Of a stretch of DNA of 64,000 nucleotides, positions 44,961 through 53,380 are shown one piece after another. Every line of letters starts with the position of its first letter. Position 1 is the first letter of the stretch. Below the pieces are notes generated by a model, which saw only the letters and a program-made list of their open reading frames with translations, ran no database searches and was not told the origin of the DNA. This DNA comes from BCD1 sp965230565. GTDB taxonomy: Bacteria; Bacteroidota; Bacteroidia; Chitinophagales; Saprospiraceae. The stretch is from assembly GCA_965230565.1 (NCBI GenBank), contig CBDDLH010000007.1, forward strand, positions 248,001 through 312,000, written 5' to 3'. The position numbers and the translations under genes are program-made.

Positions 44961-46373
44961 ATGACAAAAAACACCATTCCGGGACTGCTACTTTTAACCA
45001 TTTTAATTTCTCTGATTTTTTTCCACTGCCAACATCCCATTCCTGAAAACAAATTTGCGGTACAGGAAGGTTGGTTTAAAGACAACTGTGCCAGTTGTCA
45101 TGGAGAACAAATGCAGGCTTTCGTAGACCGAAACTGGCTATTTGGGAATTCAGAAGAAGACCTTTTCCAGTCGATAAAGTATGGAAATGATTCTCTGGGC
45201 ATGCCTTCGTGGGATTCTTTATTCAATGACCTGCAGATCGATAGCCTTGTAGATTACATTCGCTATGGGATTGACAATGTTGATAAATATGATTTTGAAG
45301 ATGTTTATATAGCTTCCGACACCTTCCACACTGATCAATTCTCCTTTTACCTGGATACCGTTTTCACCGGAGGAGAGGTCATTTGGGGAATGGCTTTCCT
45401 GCCTGACGGAGGAATGCTTTTAACAACCCGTGAAGGCGTACTTTATCATTTGGATAATAATCAAGATTCCATTCGTATTGAAGGTGTCCCGGAGGTCAAA
45501 GCAGAAGGACAGGGAGGATTATTAGATGTGGAATTGCATCCTGATTTTGAACAAAACAGATTCATTTATCTTTCCTATTCTGCCTTCAAAGAAGTAGACG
45601 GGGAGACGCTGACAACCACTGTTGTCGAAAGGGCTGTTTTTTCTGATAACCAACTGAGTGAGCGAACCAGAATTTTTGAAGCCCTCCCCTACTTGCCTAC
45701 CCGACACCATTACGGGTGCCGGCTGGAGTTTGATAATGACGGCTATTTATTCATTTCCGTCGGAGATCGAGGTCGACGAGACGATAATCCTCAATACCTG
45801 GACAACCATTGCGGCAAAGTCCACCGTGTTCATGACGATGGCAGTATTCCAAATGACAATCCTTTTGTGGACAATGAAGAAGCTATGCCTTCCATTTACG
45901 CCTATGGTATCCGTAACCCGCAAGGAATGGTCAAACATCCGGTCACCGGAAAGATATGGGAACATGAGCATGGGCCCCGTGGAGGTGATGAGATTAATAT
46001 TATCCAGGCCGGAAATAATTACGGTTGGCCGGAGGTATCATATGGTTTGAACTATGACGGTACAACCTACACCAATGTTTTGGAAAGAGATGATGTAAAT
46101 CCACCAATTTTGTATTGGACGCCCTCGATTGCTCCTAGTGGGATGGATTTCATCAAAAGTGACCTATATCCCGGATGGGAAAACCAATTATTGGTGGGCT
46201 CCCTAAGGTTTAAATACCTGAACCTTTGTATGCTTGACGGAGAAAAAGTAATCAGTGAAGAAACCTTATTGAAGAATATTGGCCGGGTAAGAGATGTAAA
46301 GACAGGGCCTGATGGGTATATTTATATTTCCGTGGAATACCCGGGTAGGATTTACAGGCTTGTGCCGATGTAA
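44961..46373 (+). CDS. cytochrome c plus PQQ-type sugar dehydrogenase
   Basis: 470 residues. Export signal (LLLLTILISLIFFHC), then a small cytochrome c domain with CASCH (Cys43, Cys46, His47) and a candidate axial Met in DSLGMPSW, then a six-bladed soluble aldose dehydrogenase-like propeller (WGMAFLPDGGMLLTTREG, GQGGLLDVELHPDF, HHYGCRLEFDNDGYLFISVGDRG, GIRNPQGMVKHP, EHGPRGGDEINII, PSIAPSGMDF). Relatives such as YliI oxidise aldose sugars using PQQ. The fused cytochrome would carry electrons to the respiratory chain. PQQ synthesis genes are not in view. Confidence 0.9.
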   Translation: MTKNTIPGLLLLTILISLIFFHCQHPIPENKFAVQEGWFKDNCASCHGEQMQAFVDRNWLFGNSEEDLFQSIKYGNDSLGMPSWDSLFNDLQIDSLVDYIRYGIDNVDKYDFEDVYIASDTFHTDQFSFYLDTVFTGGEVIWGMAFLPDGGMLLTTREGVLYHLDNNQDSIRIEGVPEVKAEGQGGLLDVELHPDFEQNRFIYLSYSAFKEVDGETLTTTVVERAVFSDNQLSERTRIFEALPYLPTRHHYGCRLEFDNDGYLFISVGDRGRRDDNPQYLDNHCGKVHRVHDDGSIPNDNPFVDNEEAMPSIYAYGIRNPQGMVKHPVTGKIWEHEHGPRGGDEINIIQAGNNYGWPEVSYGLNYDGTTYTNVLERDDVNPPILYWTPSIAPSGMDFIKSDLYPGWENQLLVGSLRFKYLNLCMLDGEKVISEETLLKNIGRVRDVKTGPDGYIYISVEYPGRIYRLVPM

Positions 46374-46382
46374 AATAAAGAA

Positions 46383-46706
46383 ATGGCGCTGAGTAAAAAG
46401 AAATCAAGGCTGATTACTATTGGAGATACTCCATATCGATGGCTCGTTTCTTCGAATATGGGAAAAAACGTTTTCGTTGCCGAACAGGAAGGTGTGAAAG
46501 GGTGTCGGATGGAAGCGTATTTTGAAAGATATAAAAACATCTTTGCCAACCCTGGTTTGTTAAAATCTAAGGAAAATCTGATGATAATAAAACCCGGTGA
46601 TGCTGCCTCAATTATTTTGCAGGCTCTGGATCATGGCTGGACTCCGGATTCCAAAGGAAAACCAATGGTTTTTGATCTAAAAGCAGGGCTACTTATTCCC
46701 AGATAA
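46383..46706 (+). CDS. small hypothetical protein
   Basis: 107 residues, basic N-terminus (MALSKKKSRLITIGDTPYRWLVSSN), then a strand-helix arrangement ending MVFDLKAGLLIPR. The composition is protein-like and codon use matches neighbours. It lies 9 nt after the dehydrogenase. No domain is recognised and no signal peptide is present, so it is probably cytoplasmic, unlike its neighbour. Confidence 0.65.
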   Translation: MALSKKKSRLITIGDTPYRWLVSSNMGKNVFVAEQEGVKGCRMEAYFERYKNIFANPGLLKSKENLMIIKPGDAASIILQALDHGWTPDSKGKPMVFDLKAGLLIPR

Positions 46707-46762
46707 TTACAATATTTGTGAAAATAAAAAATCAACTATTCGCAATTAAAACACATCAAATA

Positions 46763-47392
46763 ATGCAATTAAAACATGTCCTGATCCTTTCCATTTTTGC
46801 TGTTTTCATAATGGCATGCCCTTCCAAAAATAGTAATCAAAAGACCCTTGATGAAGTCACTGATTGGATGACCGGCGCCTTTTCAAGCGCGGAACAGGCC
46901 CAGCAGGATTCAGCCTTCTACGATATCAGTTTACGCATGTTCCCTATCTGGGAAGACAATGCTGATGCCAACTGGCTATATGTTGAACAGGCAGTAACGG
47001 CCATGATCGACAAACCATACCGTCAAAGGGTATATCGAGTTACCATAGATGCAAATGGATTGATCGAAAGTAAGGTTTATGAATTACCGGAACCCGAGAA
47101 GTTTATTCATGGCTGGAAAACCCCGGAGGTCTTTTCCGGTATAACCCCTGAATCTCTTATCGCACGGGAAGGTTGCGCTGTATTTCTGGAAAAAATATCC
47201 AAAAACCAATTTAAAGGGTCAACAAAGCCCAATGCTTGCATCAGTACCCTTCGGGGAGCCAGTTATGCTACTTCTGAAGTAGAGGTACAATCCGACCAGA
47301 TTATTTCCTGGGACAGAGGCTGGAACGATTCAGGAGAACAGGTATGGGGTGCAGTAAAGGCCGGGTATATTTTCAAAAAAATACAACCCTGA
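46763..47392 (+). CDS. CpcT/CpeT chromophore-lyase family lipoprotein
   Basis: ATG at 46763; the mature protein starts after a lipobox (VFIMAC). The body follows CpcT/CpeT: DEVTDWMTGAFSSAEQAQQD, WLYVEQAVTAMIDKPYRQRVYRV, GCAVFLEKISKNQFKGST, and a closing WDRGWNDSGEQVWGAVKAGYIFKK. In cyanobacteria these attach bilins to phycobiliproteins. Homologues occur in non-photosynthetic bacteria, where the ligand is unknown. The last 31 bp plus stop region recur at 47826-47856. A lipidated form would sit in the periplasm or outer membrane, unlike cyanobacterial CpcT. Confidence 0.85.
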   Translation: MQLKHVLILSIFAVFIMACPSKNSNQKTLDEVTDWMTGAFSSAEQAQQDSAFYDISLRMFPIWEDNADANWLYVEQAVTAMIDKPYRQRVYRVTIDANGLIESKVYELPEPEKFIHGWKTPEVFSGITPESLIAREGCAVFLEKISKNQFKGSTKPNACISTLRGASYATSEVEVQSDQIISWDRGWNDSGEQVWGAVKAGYIFKKIQP

Positions 47393-47491
47393 TCAGGAAT
47401 ATATCCCTTAATTTATGCTTGTAACCATACTTCTGGATATGAAACGTTAGATCAATGTTTTTTTGGTTTAATTCATCTTTCAATCATGCAT

Positions 47492-47526
47492 AATTTAGGG
47501 CTTAATTTGAAGTTAAACCCTAAATT
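47492..47526. terminator. imperfect 14-bp hairpin
   Basis: Arms 47492-47505 and 47513-47526 pair over 14 bp with one mismatch (aatttagggcttaa against its complement), loop of 7 nt. It is a possible terminator for the CpcT-like gene, or an internal structure of the inserted segment. Confidence 0.5.
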
Positions 47527-47616
47527 TTCAAGCTTTAAAACAACGATAAATTTGATGTCCAGTAATTTAGGTTGTAGCTTTAAATCCATACGCTCATAAA
47601 AAGAAAATAGAAAGCT

Positions 47617-47820
47617 TTGGAAACCAAAATAGTTGGAATAATTTTAATTGGACTTGGGGTCTTTTTCTTTAGGCTTGGCATGAGGTATAAAGACTCAGGT
47701 CATGGAGCTTATTTAACGAATATTCGATTATTTGGAACGGCTCTTTTACTTTTTGTTGGAGGAATTAGTTTTTTGTTCACCTCTAAAACTTTTTGTGAAC
47801 TTTTTGGAGTTTTATGCTAG
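47617..47820 (+). CDS. 67-residue two-span membrane protein
   Basis: Starts with TTG at 47617 (no in-frame ATG before the first span). Two hydrophobic segments (about 4-22 and 38-58) linked by a short polar loop with RYKDSGHGAY. No family recognised. It lies between two copies of a 31-bp repeat and may have arrived with that segment. With a non-ATG start and small size, it is plausible but not certain. Confidence 0.5.
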   Translation: METKIVGIILIGLGVFFFRLGMRYKDSGHGAYLTNIRLFGTALLLFVGGISFLFTSKTFCELFGVLC

Positions 47821-47892
47821 CTGCTGGGTATATTTTCAAAAAAATACAACCCTGATTAAGGCCGATTTTATTGAACACCACAATTGAACATC

Positions 47893-48345
47893 ATGGACAG
47901 TTTATACCTTGAAGTGGCTGTGAAATACATCCACTTCATCAGTATTTTTACGATTATCATCACCGTCGGCGGAGAGTTTTTTCTATTAAAACAAGAGATG
48001 ACCAGGGCGGAAATACGACGTATTGCAAGGATTGACGGACTCTACGGTTTAGCATCGATTACCCTCGTGGCAGCCGGGCTTACACTTTGGTTTGGAATTG
48101 GGAAACCGGCAGAATATTACAACTCCAACTGGGTCTTCCATTTGAAATGGGGGCTTTTTGTTGTGGTTGGTTTGCTTTCCATTATTCCGACCTTGTTTTT
48201 CAACAAAAACAGGAAAGGCAATCCTGAGGAAATTGTTTCCGTTCCTCAAAAAGTAAAAAATACCATCCGCTTGGAGTTGATCATTTTATTTATCATTCCA
48301 TTACTGGCTTCCTCTATGGCTAAAGGAATTGGACTGATGAATTAA
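47893..48345 (+). CDS. DUF2214 family membrane protein
   Basis: About 150 residues from the ATG at 47893. Four membrane spans with the DUF2214 pattern: YLEVAVKYIHFISIFTIIITVGGEFFLLK (containing a conserved His), ARIDGLYGLASITLVAAGLTLWF, FHLKWGLFVVVGLLSIIPT. The function of the family is unknown; His residues within the helices hint at cofactor or metal binding. Confidence 0.85.
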   Translation: MDSLYLEVAVKYIHFISIFTIIITVGGEFFLLKQEMTRAEIRRIARIDGLYGLASITLVAAGLTLWFGIGKPAEYYNSNWVFHLKWGLFVVVGLLSIIPTLFFNKNRKGNPEEIVSVPQKVKNTIRLELIILFIIPLLASSMAKGIGLMN

Positions 48346-48425
48346 ATCAATTTGCGGGAAGAGAAAATATCCCTTCGTCAAGATACCTACACTCTGGCCA
48401 ACGCTAAGGCATCGCCTTGTAATAT

Positions 48426-49304
48426 TTAGTGTAATAAAACCACAATCCCTGTTACCCCAAATCGAGGACATACATCCCTGAGGTATTCATTCGCCTCTCG
48501 TTGAGTTTTAAATGGTCCTAAAAAGAGGCGAATAATAGTGTGATTAGGTGTGGTTTCTCCTTTTTGAAGGTACAGATATTTCAGACCTTTTCTCTGAAGG
48601 TCAACTATGGTTCTTCTGGCATTGGAATCCAGGGTAAAAGCACCTAGCTGGATAAAATAGCCCGTTTGCCCTAATGGTAAATAACGTACCTGTTCTGCCT
48701 GAAGATCCGCTGCACTTTTAGTAGTCGTTTTAGGTGCACTGTATTGCTGAGGTTTGGGTTTTGTAGTCGTTTTGGGTGGAGTAGTCCTGGTTTTATTACT
48801 GTTTTCAACCCTAACATTCCCCTTGGAAGTAAGCTTTTCTTTTGCGGGCTGGTTAGTTTGTGAAGGTGTCCTGTAAGTATAATCCTTTTCAGGCCGCCCG
48901 GTCACATCAGACCAGGTGCTCAATACCTTTGGATTGGTTTTGGAAAAGCCAACCACCTGAACATGTACCATCTTTTTCCCTGCCTTGATCAGATCGATCC
49001 TTTCAGCAGCGATCCTGGAAAGATCCACGGAACAACCATCACAAAACGGTCCCCTATCGTTTACCCTGACAATAACCGACATGCCATTGTCCTGCCTGGT
49101 CACTTTCAAAAGCGTTCCGAACGGATGAGTTTTATGGGCACAAGTCAATTGCTGTTGACTAAAGATCTCCCCGGAAGCTGTTTGTCTGCCGTGAAGATAA
49201 TCAGCGTAATACAACGCATATCCAGATTCGTATTGTGCAAAAGTTAGGGGAAGGAAGGAGATCAAAAGCAGGAGAGAAAAAAGGTATTTCATTAGTTTGA
49301 GCAT
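48426..49304 (-). CDS. RlpA-like septal ring lytic transglycosylase with SPOR domain
   Basis: ATG at 49304 or 49292 gives a signal peptide (MKYLFSLLLLISFLPLTFAQ). The promoter at 49353-49384 excludes the longer frame to 49388. The double-psi beta-barrel of RlpA follows (ASGEIFSQQQLTCAHKTHPFGTLLKV, RVNDRGPFCDGCSVDLSRIAA), then a Thr/Lys/Pro-rich linker and a C-terminal SPOR domain (YFIQLGAFTLDSNARRTI). The enzyme cleaves stemless glycan strands, and SPOR domains bind denuded septal peptidoglycan. Predicted periplasmic, acting in cell separation. Confidence 0.9.
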   Translation of the reverse strand: MLKLMKYLFSLLLLISFLPLTFAQYESGYALYYADYLHGRQTASGEIFSQQQLTCAHKTHPFGTLLKVTRQDNGMSVIVRVNDRGPFCDGCSVDLSRIAAERIDLIKAGKKMVHVQVVGFSKTNPKVLSTWSDVTGRPEKDYTYRTPSQTNQPAKEKLTSKGNVRVENSNKTRTTPPKTTTKPKPQQYSAPKTTTKSAADLQAEQVRYLPLGQTGYFIQLGAFTLDSNARRTIVDLQRKGLKYLYLQKGETTPNHTIIRLFLGPFKTQREANEYLRDVCPRFGVTGIVVLLH

Positions 49305-49352
49305 TATATAAATAACAACTGGCCGGGGGCTGTCCAATACAGCCCGTGTATA

Positions 49353-49384
49353 CAAATTTACATAATAAGCGCTCAAGAAGCAAA
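49353..49384 (-). promoter_or_regulatory. Bacteroidota-type promoter for rlpA-like gene
   Basis: Read on the minus strand, TTTG (49384-49381) and TAAATTTG (49360-49353) are separated by 20 nt, an excellent -33/-7 pair. Transcription would start near 49347, giving a leader of about 45-55 nt. A TATATTTG on the plus strand at 49393-49400 may be the -7 of the divergent CPBP gene, but its -33 is unclear. Confidence 0.6.
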
Positions 49385-49423
49385 ACAAGGATTATATTTG
49401 AGCCAAACTCTTAACCAAAACTG

Positions 49424-50236
49424 ATGTTTGAATTTTCACCCAATATTATCGACCATATTTTAGTACTCCTTATAGGGGTTGTACTTCCCATACGATCGGT
49501 AAAGGCTCAAAGTCTGCTAAAAAAGGTGTCTTTTACGCCAAAGATGAAGACACGACTCTACATTGGCAATAGCATCAGCTTGTGGTTTATGGCAATTCTT
49601 CTGGGAGTGGTCAATTGGTTTATGGGAAGATCACCGGTGGATTTCGGACTACATTGGCCTCCGGAAACAATGAACCAATATGCCTGGTGGGCACTGGCAG
49701 GATTTATTTTACTTTACGGTGCGGATTTGATCTATGAAACCGCTTTCCCAAAATCCCGTGAAAATACCGTCAAAGAGTGGCAGGAGAATATTCCGTTTTT
49801 ACCGGCTTCTTTTCCTGAATTCCTAAGATTTATTCCACTGGCCATAACTGCGGGGATTTGCGAGGAGTTCATTTTTCGTGGATATTTCATCACTTATTTC
49901 TACAATCTTCTTGGATCGGACAATGCCTATTGGGCCATCTTCATTCCTACCTTGATCTTTGCAGTTGTACATCAATACCAGGGCAGGAAGGCGGTGATCA
50001 AAATATTTTTCATGGCCATTTTCTTTGGACTGATCTATTATTATACCGGCTCCTTATGGCAGGTTATGCTGATTCATTTTGTGGTGGATCTGATCGGTGG
50101 TTTTGCGGCGTGGAGGATGTTAAAGGATATTGCTCCTCCGATACCGGAAGAGCCCGAAATTGAAATAATGGAAAGAGAAATACCGCCATCAGAGTCACCG
50201 GAGCTCCCTCCTGAAGAATTACCAGATATGGAATAA
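49424..50236 (+). CDS. CPBP-family intramembrane glutamic protease
   Basis: 270 residues with about eight membrane spans. The catalytic motifs are intact: EEFIFRG (Glu-Glu-x3-Arg), FAVVHQYQG with His, and HFVVDLIGGF with His and Asp. The family includes Rce1-like CAAX proteases and bacteriocin-immunity or phage-resistance proteins. The C-terminal tail is a Pro/Glu-rich stretch of ~35 residues after the last span. Substrate unknown. An eroded relative lies at 10366-10576. Confidence 0.9.
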   Translation: MFEFSPNIIDHILVLLIGVVLPIRSVKAQSLLKKVSFTPKMKTRLYIGNSISLWFMAILLGVVNWFMGRSPVDFGLHWPPETMNQYAWWALAGFILLYGADLIYETAFPKSRENTVKEWQENIPFLPASFPEFLRFIPLAITAGICEEFIFRGYFITYFYNLLGSDNAYWAIFIPTLIFAVVHQYQGRKAVIKIFFMAIFFGLIYYYTGSLWQVMLIHFVVDLIGGFAAWRMLKDIAPPIPEEPEIEIMEREIPPSESPELPPEELPDME

Positions 50237-50264
50237 TAAGCCAGAATATATCAAAAACTGCCAG

Positions 50265-51391
50265 TTAATCCATCATAGGCACCTCAAACAAAAAAGCGCT
50301 TTGCTTTAGTCCGACAGCTGCAGGTGTCAGGCGCATCATACTATTCCGAAGAGCCACTGTTATAGGATTTTTCCAATGAGCCATTTTACCAAGTTGCCAG
50401 CTGGTGTTGATGACCTTCTTGGCTTTTGGTTTCCTGACCTGCTCAAATTCCTGAAACGCCTTCTGAAAATCAGGATTATTCCTTTCCATGGAAACTGAGA
50501 ATACCCATGCGCTTTCAATGGCCTGGCAAGCACCCTGTCCGAGATTTGGCGTCGTGGCATGTGCAGCATCTCCCAGCAAGCATACACGCGCCCTTTTGAC
50601 CAATGTGTAATAGGTTTGAAATCTGCTATCTGATTCTCAAGGATCTTGTCGGTTGGAGTGGATTGAATTATGGCTTGTACAATTGGATCGAAGTTTTCAA
50701 ACATACTTTCCAAAGGATCATTTTGCTTATCATTGCGCAAAGCATACCAATAGACTCGATTCTCGCCAATGCTAACAAACCCAAAGCGCTTACCTCTTCC
50801 CCACAATTCGTTAAGCTCGTGTTTATATTTTTCAGGCAGATCGAAGTTAGTTATTCCCCTCCAGCACAATTGGGCCGCATCCCTCAGATCCTTTTGGTTA
50901 AAAACAGATGCTCTTAAAACCGAATGAATACCATCAGCTCCAACAACAATTTCCGCCAGATGATTTGTATCATCTTCAAATTCCAGGGTTACCATTTCAT
51001 CGGTTTGTTCCACATGCTTCAGCCTTTTACCAAGTTTGATGCAGCCGGCTGGTAACTGCTCCAACAAAATTTTCTGAAGGGTCGAGCGATGTATAGCAGC
51101 ATTGGTCACTCCATATTGCTGCTCAAATGGCTGTAAGTTCATGCCGGACAAGGGCCCAAAATTTGTATCAACCACATTCATGCTTTTTAAAGGATTGGCG
51201 TTGGACAAAATCGTCTCATAAATTCCCAGCCGTTTGAAAACCTGCATGGCATTAATCGCCAGATTGATTCCCGAGCCTAAAGGTTTGAATGCTGCAAAGG
51301 ATTCAAACACTTCCACTTCAAATCCTTTTTGATGAAGCGCAATGGCTGTGGTCAAGCCGCCTATTCCTGCTCCGATGATGGTGATTTTCAT
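50265..51391 (-). pseudogene. FAD-dependent monooxygenase with one frameshift
   Basis: Class A flavoprotein monooxygenase. The N-terminus is MKITIIGAGIGGLTTAIALHQKGF (GxGxxG), then NAAIHRSTLQKILL, EIVVGADGIHSVLR (the DG motif) and WRGITNF. After ITHWSKGRV the first frame goes out near 50581-50587, and the expected second FAD motif is found in another frame (CLLGDAAHATTPNLGQGACQAIESA), running to the stop at 50265. One missing base explains it. The joined protein of ~375 residues would be complete, so this is a recent break or a base-calling error. Substrates of such enzymes are aromatics or, as in TetX, antibiotics. Confidence 0.88.
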
Positions 51392-51408
51392 TTTGATTGT
51401 TTTTTCAG

Positions 51409-51464
51409 TTGCTGGTTGCTGGTTGCTGGTTGCTGGTTGCTGGTTGCTGGTTGCTGGTTGCTGG
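51409..51464. repeat. eight tandem copies of ttgctgg
   Basis: Eight exact 7-bp units in a row just upstream of the FAD monooxygenase start (coding strand minus). It leads directly into the left inverted repeat that flanks the HNH gene. A heptamer array next to a promoter region could vary in length by slippage. Confidence 0.95.
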
Positions 51465-52032
51465 TTACAAGTTACGAGTTTCAGGTTGCGGGTTAAAATG
51501 GCTCCTTAGATTTTTAGGACAATCCCCTAACTGATGATTCCACTACTGGCTAAAGATACTTAGCTTTATTAATAACCCTTTCATTCTGGCAATTTTGGTG
51601 GATCATGAATAGCTTTTTTAACAACATCTGCAACAGTTTTATCTGAGATCCCTTTTGACTTGCAATATGAACTTTTGAGCCAGTCATTTAACAATTTTGC
51701 ACCTTTACTTGCATTACAAGAAGTACAGCAAAGTGCAATATTATTTTCCCCATTTATCCTTATATCATTTACGATATGTTCCCACGTTGGTTTGGTTTTT
51801 CTGGAAATGTGTTTCTGTGAAAAATCTACCCCACAGTATACGCAACAAGTGTCTCGTTTTTGTACAAGTTGTTCCACCTCTTTCGGTATTCCCCATTTAT
51901 TTGCCATATTTATTTTATAGATACAAACCTGGTTCTAATCATTTTTTAGGAATTAGTTTTTTTTATTCTAAGGCATGAGAATGAAAAAAAATTAACTCGT
52001 AACCCGTAACTCGAAACCCGCAACTTGTAACC
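51463..52032. repeat. inverted repeats flanking the HNH nuclease gene
   Basis: The left arm 51463-51481 and right arm 52014-52032 are reverse complements with 2 mismatches in 19. Both belong to longer variants of the 'gttacgagttacgggtt' repeat that decorates Bacteroidota intergenic DNA (left to about 51494, right from 51992). Between them lies the HNH gene alone. Confidence 0.75.
51581..51907 (-). CDS. small HNH endonuclease
   Basis: 108 residues, consisting only of an HNH domain: CVYC (Cys22, Cys25), the catalytic His44 in TWEHIVNDIR, Asn56 and the second zinc pair in LCCTSCNASKG. Such free-standing nucleases include homing endonucleases, phage packaging nucleases and restriction components. 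No methyltransferase or partner is adjacent. Its position between inverted repeats suggests arrival as a mobile passenger. Confidence 0.85.
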   Translation of the reverse strand: MANKWGIPKEVEQLVQKRDTCCVYCGVDFSQKHISRKTKPTWEHIVNDIRINGENNIALCCTSCNASKGAKLLNDWLKSSYCKSKGISDKTVADVVKKAIHDPPKLPE

Positions 52033-52046
52033 CAGTTACTCGAAAC

Positions 52047-52994
52047 TTACTCCACAAACCTGGCCTTAATTTTCTCCGCCAAAACCTCCGCATGCCCTTT
52101 CTTTGACTCAAATGACCAACCGCCAATATGGGGAGTCAAGACAACACGCTCCGAATTCCGAAGGTATTGAAAAGGTTCCGGCAAACTATCGAGGTCAAGA
52201 AACTCAAAGGACATTTCTTCATATTCCAACACATCCAGTGCAGCACCTAAAACCTTGCCGCTTTTCATATTGTCCACCAAGGCAGCTGTTTCTAAAACAA
52301 GTCCTCGGGCGGTGTTCACAATGAAAATGTCCTTTTTAAAATTCCGGATAAATGCTCCATCGACAAAATGGTGATTGGATGGCATGTAAGGGATATGTAA
52401 ACTTAGCATATCACTCCGTTCAAACAACTCCTCCAGAGTAACAGCTTCCGCATGTTCATCACCATAATTTTCAAGATATTTGTCATAGGCAATCACTTCA
52501 GCTTCGAACCCCTTCAAACGTTGGGCAAAAGCCCTGCCCATATTCCCGTAACCCAATATGCCTACCGTTTTTCCCTTGATCTCATAAGCTCTGTTTTCTT
52601 CCCGCAACCATTGACCGTTCCGAATTTGTCTATCCGCCTTTGTCAGATTGGCCATCAGCGAAAGCAGCATCCCTATCGCATGTTCACCTACTGCATCACG
52701 ACTTCCCTCGGGTGAGGTGATGACCGTAATACCCTTCTGGGCAGCATACTCCAGATCGATGTGCTCAGTCCCGACGCCCTCTCTGGCCACAAAGGATAAA
52801 TTCACTGCTTTATCCAAAAAAGACCGATCAACGCCTATCCGGCTTCGGATCACCACTCCAAAATAGTTATGGATTTTCGATTCGATCTGTTCTTTGGTAC
52901 TCTGCTCATCTAATTCACAGTCAAATCCCAACCTGGTAAGCTCTTGTTCCAGAACAGGATGCGCTTTATTGATAAAAAGTACTTTTCGATTCAT
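52047..52994 (-). CDS. D-2-hydroxyacid dehydrogenase family (SerA-like)
   Basis: 315 residues with the two-domain NAD-dependent fold: N-terminal substrate lobe, dinucleotide motif GILGYGNMGR, catalytic Arg in VNTARG, Glu in LDVLEYEE, and His in TPHIGGWSFE. Such enzymes include phosphoglycerate, glyoxylate and lactate dehydrogenases. It lacks a C-terminal ACT domain and has no ser genes beside it, so the substrate is open. Confidence 0.88.
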   Translation of the reverse strand: MNRKVLFINKAHPVLEQELTRLGFDCELDEQSTKEQIESKIHNYFGVVIRSRIGVDRSFLDKAVNLSFVAREGVGTEHIDLEYAAQKGITVITSPEGSRDAVGEHAIGMLLSLMANLTKADRQIRNGQWLREENRAYEIKGKTVGILGYGNMGRAFAQRLKGFEAEVIAYDKYLENYGDEHAEAVTLEELFERSDMLSLHIPYMPSNHHFVDGAFIRNFKKDIFIVNTARGLVLETAALVDNMKSGKVLGAALDVLEYEEMSFEFLDLDSLPEPFQYLRNSERVVLTPHIGGWSFESKKGHAEVLAEKIKARFVE

Positions 52995-53112
52995 TTAATT
53001 TCAGATTCAGCATTTCAAAAATTGGCAAAAAAGCAAAATAAAAAAAGGAAAAAACTGATGATTCAAAAATTTATTTCTAATCACATATTGTTAACAAAAA
53101 AATAACATCACG

Positions 53113-53145
53113 TTTGTATAAAAAAATATTAATAGTGTATATTTG
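53113..53145 (+). promoter_or_regulatory. Bacteroidota-type promoter for the large T9SS gene
   Basis: TTTG at 53113-53116 and TATATTTG at 53138-53145 with a 21-nt spacer fit the -33/-7 consensus. A leader of about 230 nt would precede the ATG at 53381. The 52995-53380 interval has no gene. Confidence 0.6.
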
Positions 53146-53349
53146 TTTTTCACCTTTTAAGGATAATGGTTTTTTAAACTTTTATCCGATAGCAACTTAT
53201 CTCAGTGGATAGCTTCATTTTATGTGATTTCTCTGATGGAGGCCACATCTAAAAATGCAGCGAATTACTTATCTCCAAAACGATTACCACCAGTTTGCGG
53301 CAACTGCAAAGATGCCGGTAATCATAATTATTCTGAAATAAAGACACGC

Positions 53350-53377
53350 CTTATTTTTTAATTGATTAAAAAATAAG
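53350..53377 (+). promoter_or_regulatory. AT-rich hairpin just before the start codon
   Basis: A perfect 12-bp stem (cttattttttaa and its complement, loop ttga) ends 3 nt before the ATG at 53381. In the mRNA it would cover the translation initiation region, so it could repress or set the level of translation. Alternatively it is a weak terminator with its T-run inside the stem. Confidence 0.6.
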
Positions 53378-53380
53378 CTT

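Larger units (their letters stand above)
47363..47856. repeat. 31-bp perfect direct repeat flanking a small gene
   Basis: Positions 47363-47393 (the 3' end of the CpcT-like gene, including its stop) are repeated exactly at 47826-47856. The 432 bp between holds a hairpin and a 67-residue open frame. Insertion with duplication of the flank, or tandem duplication followed by divergence, would produce this. Confidence 0.9.

Noticed and set aside
51409..51464. Tandem 7-bp array considered as a CRISPR
   Set aside because: Units are contiguous with no spacers and far too short; no cas genes are in the window.
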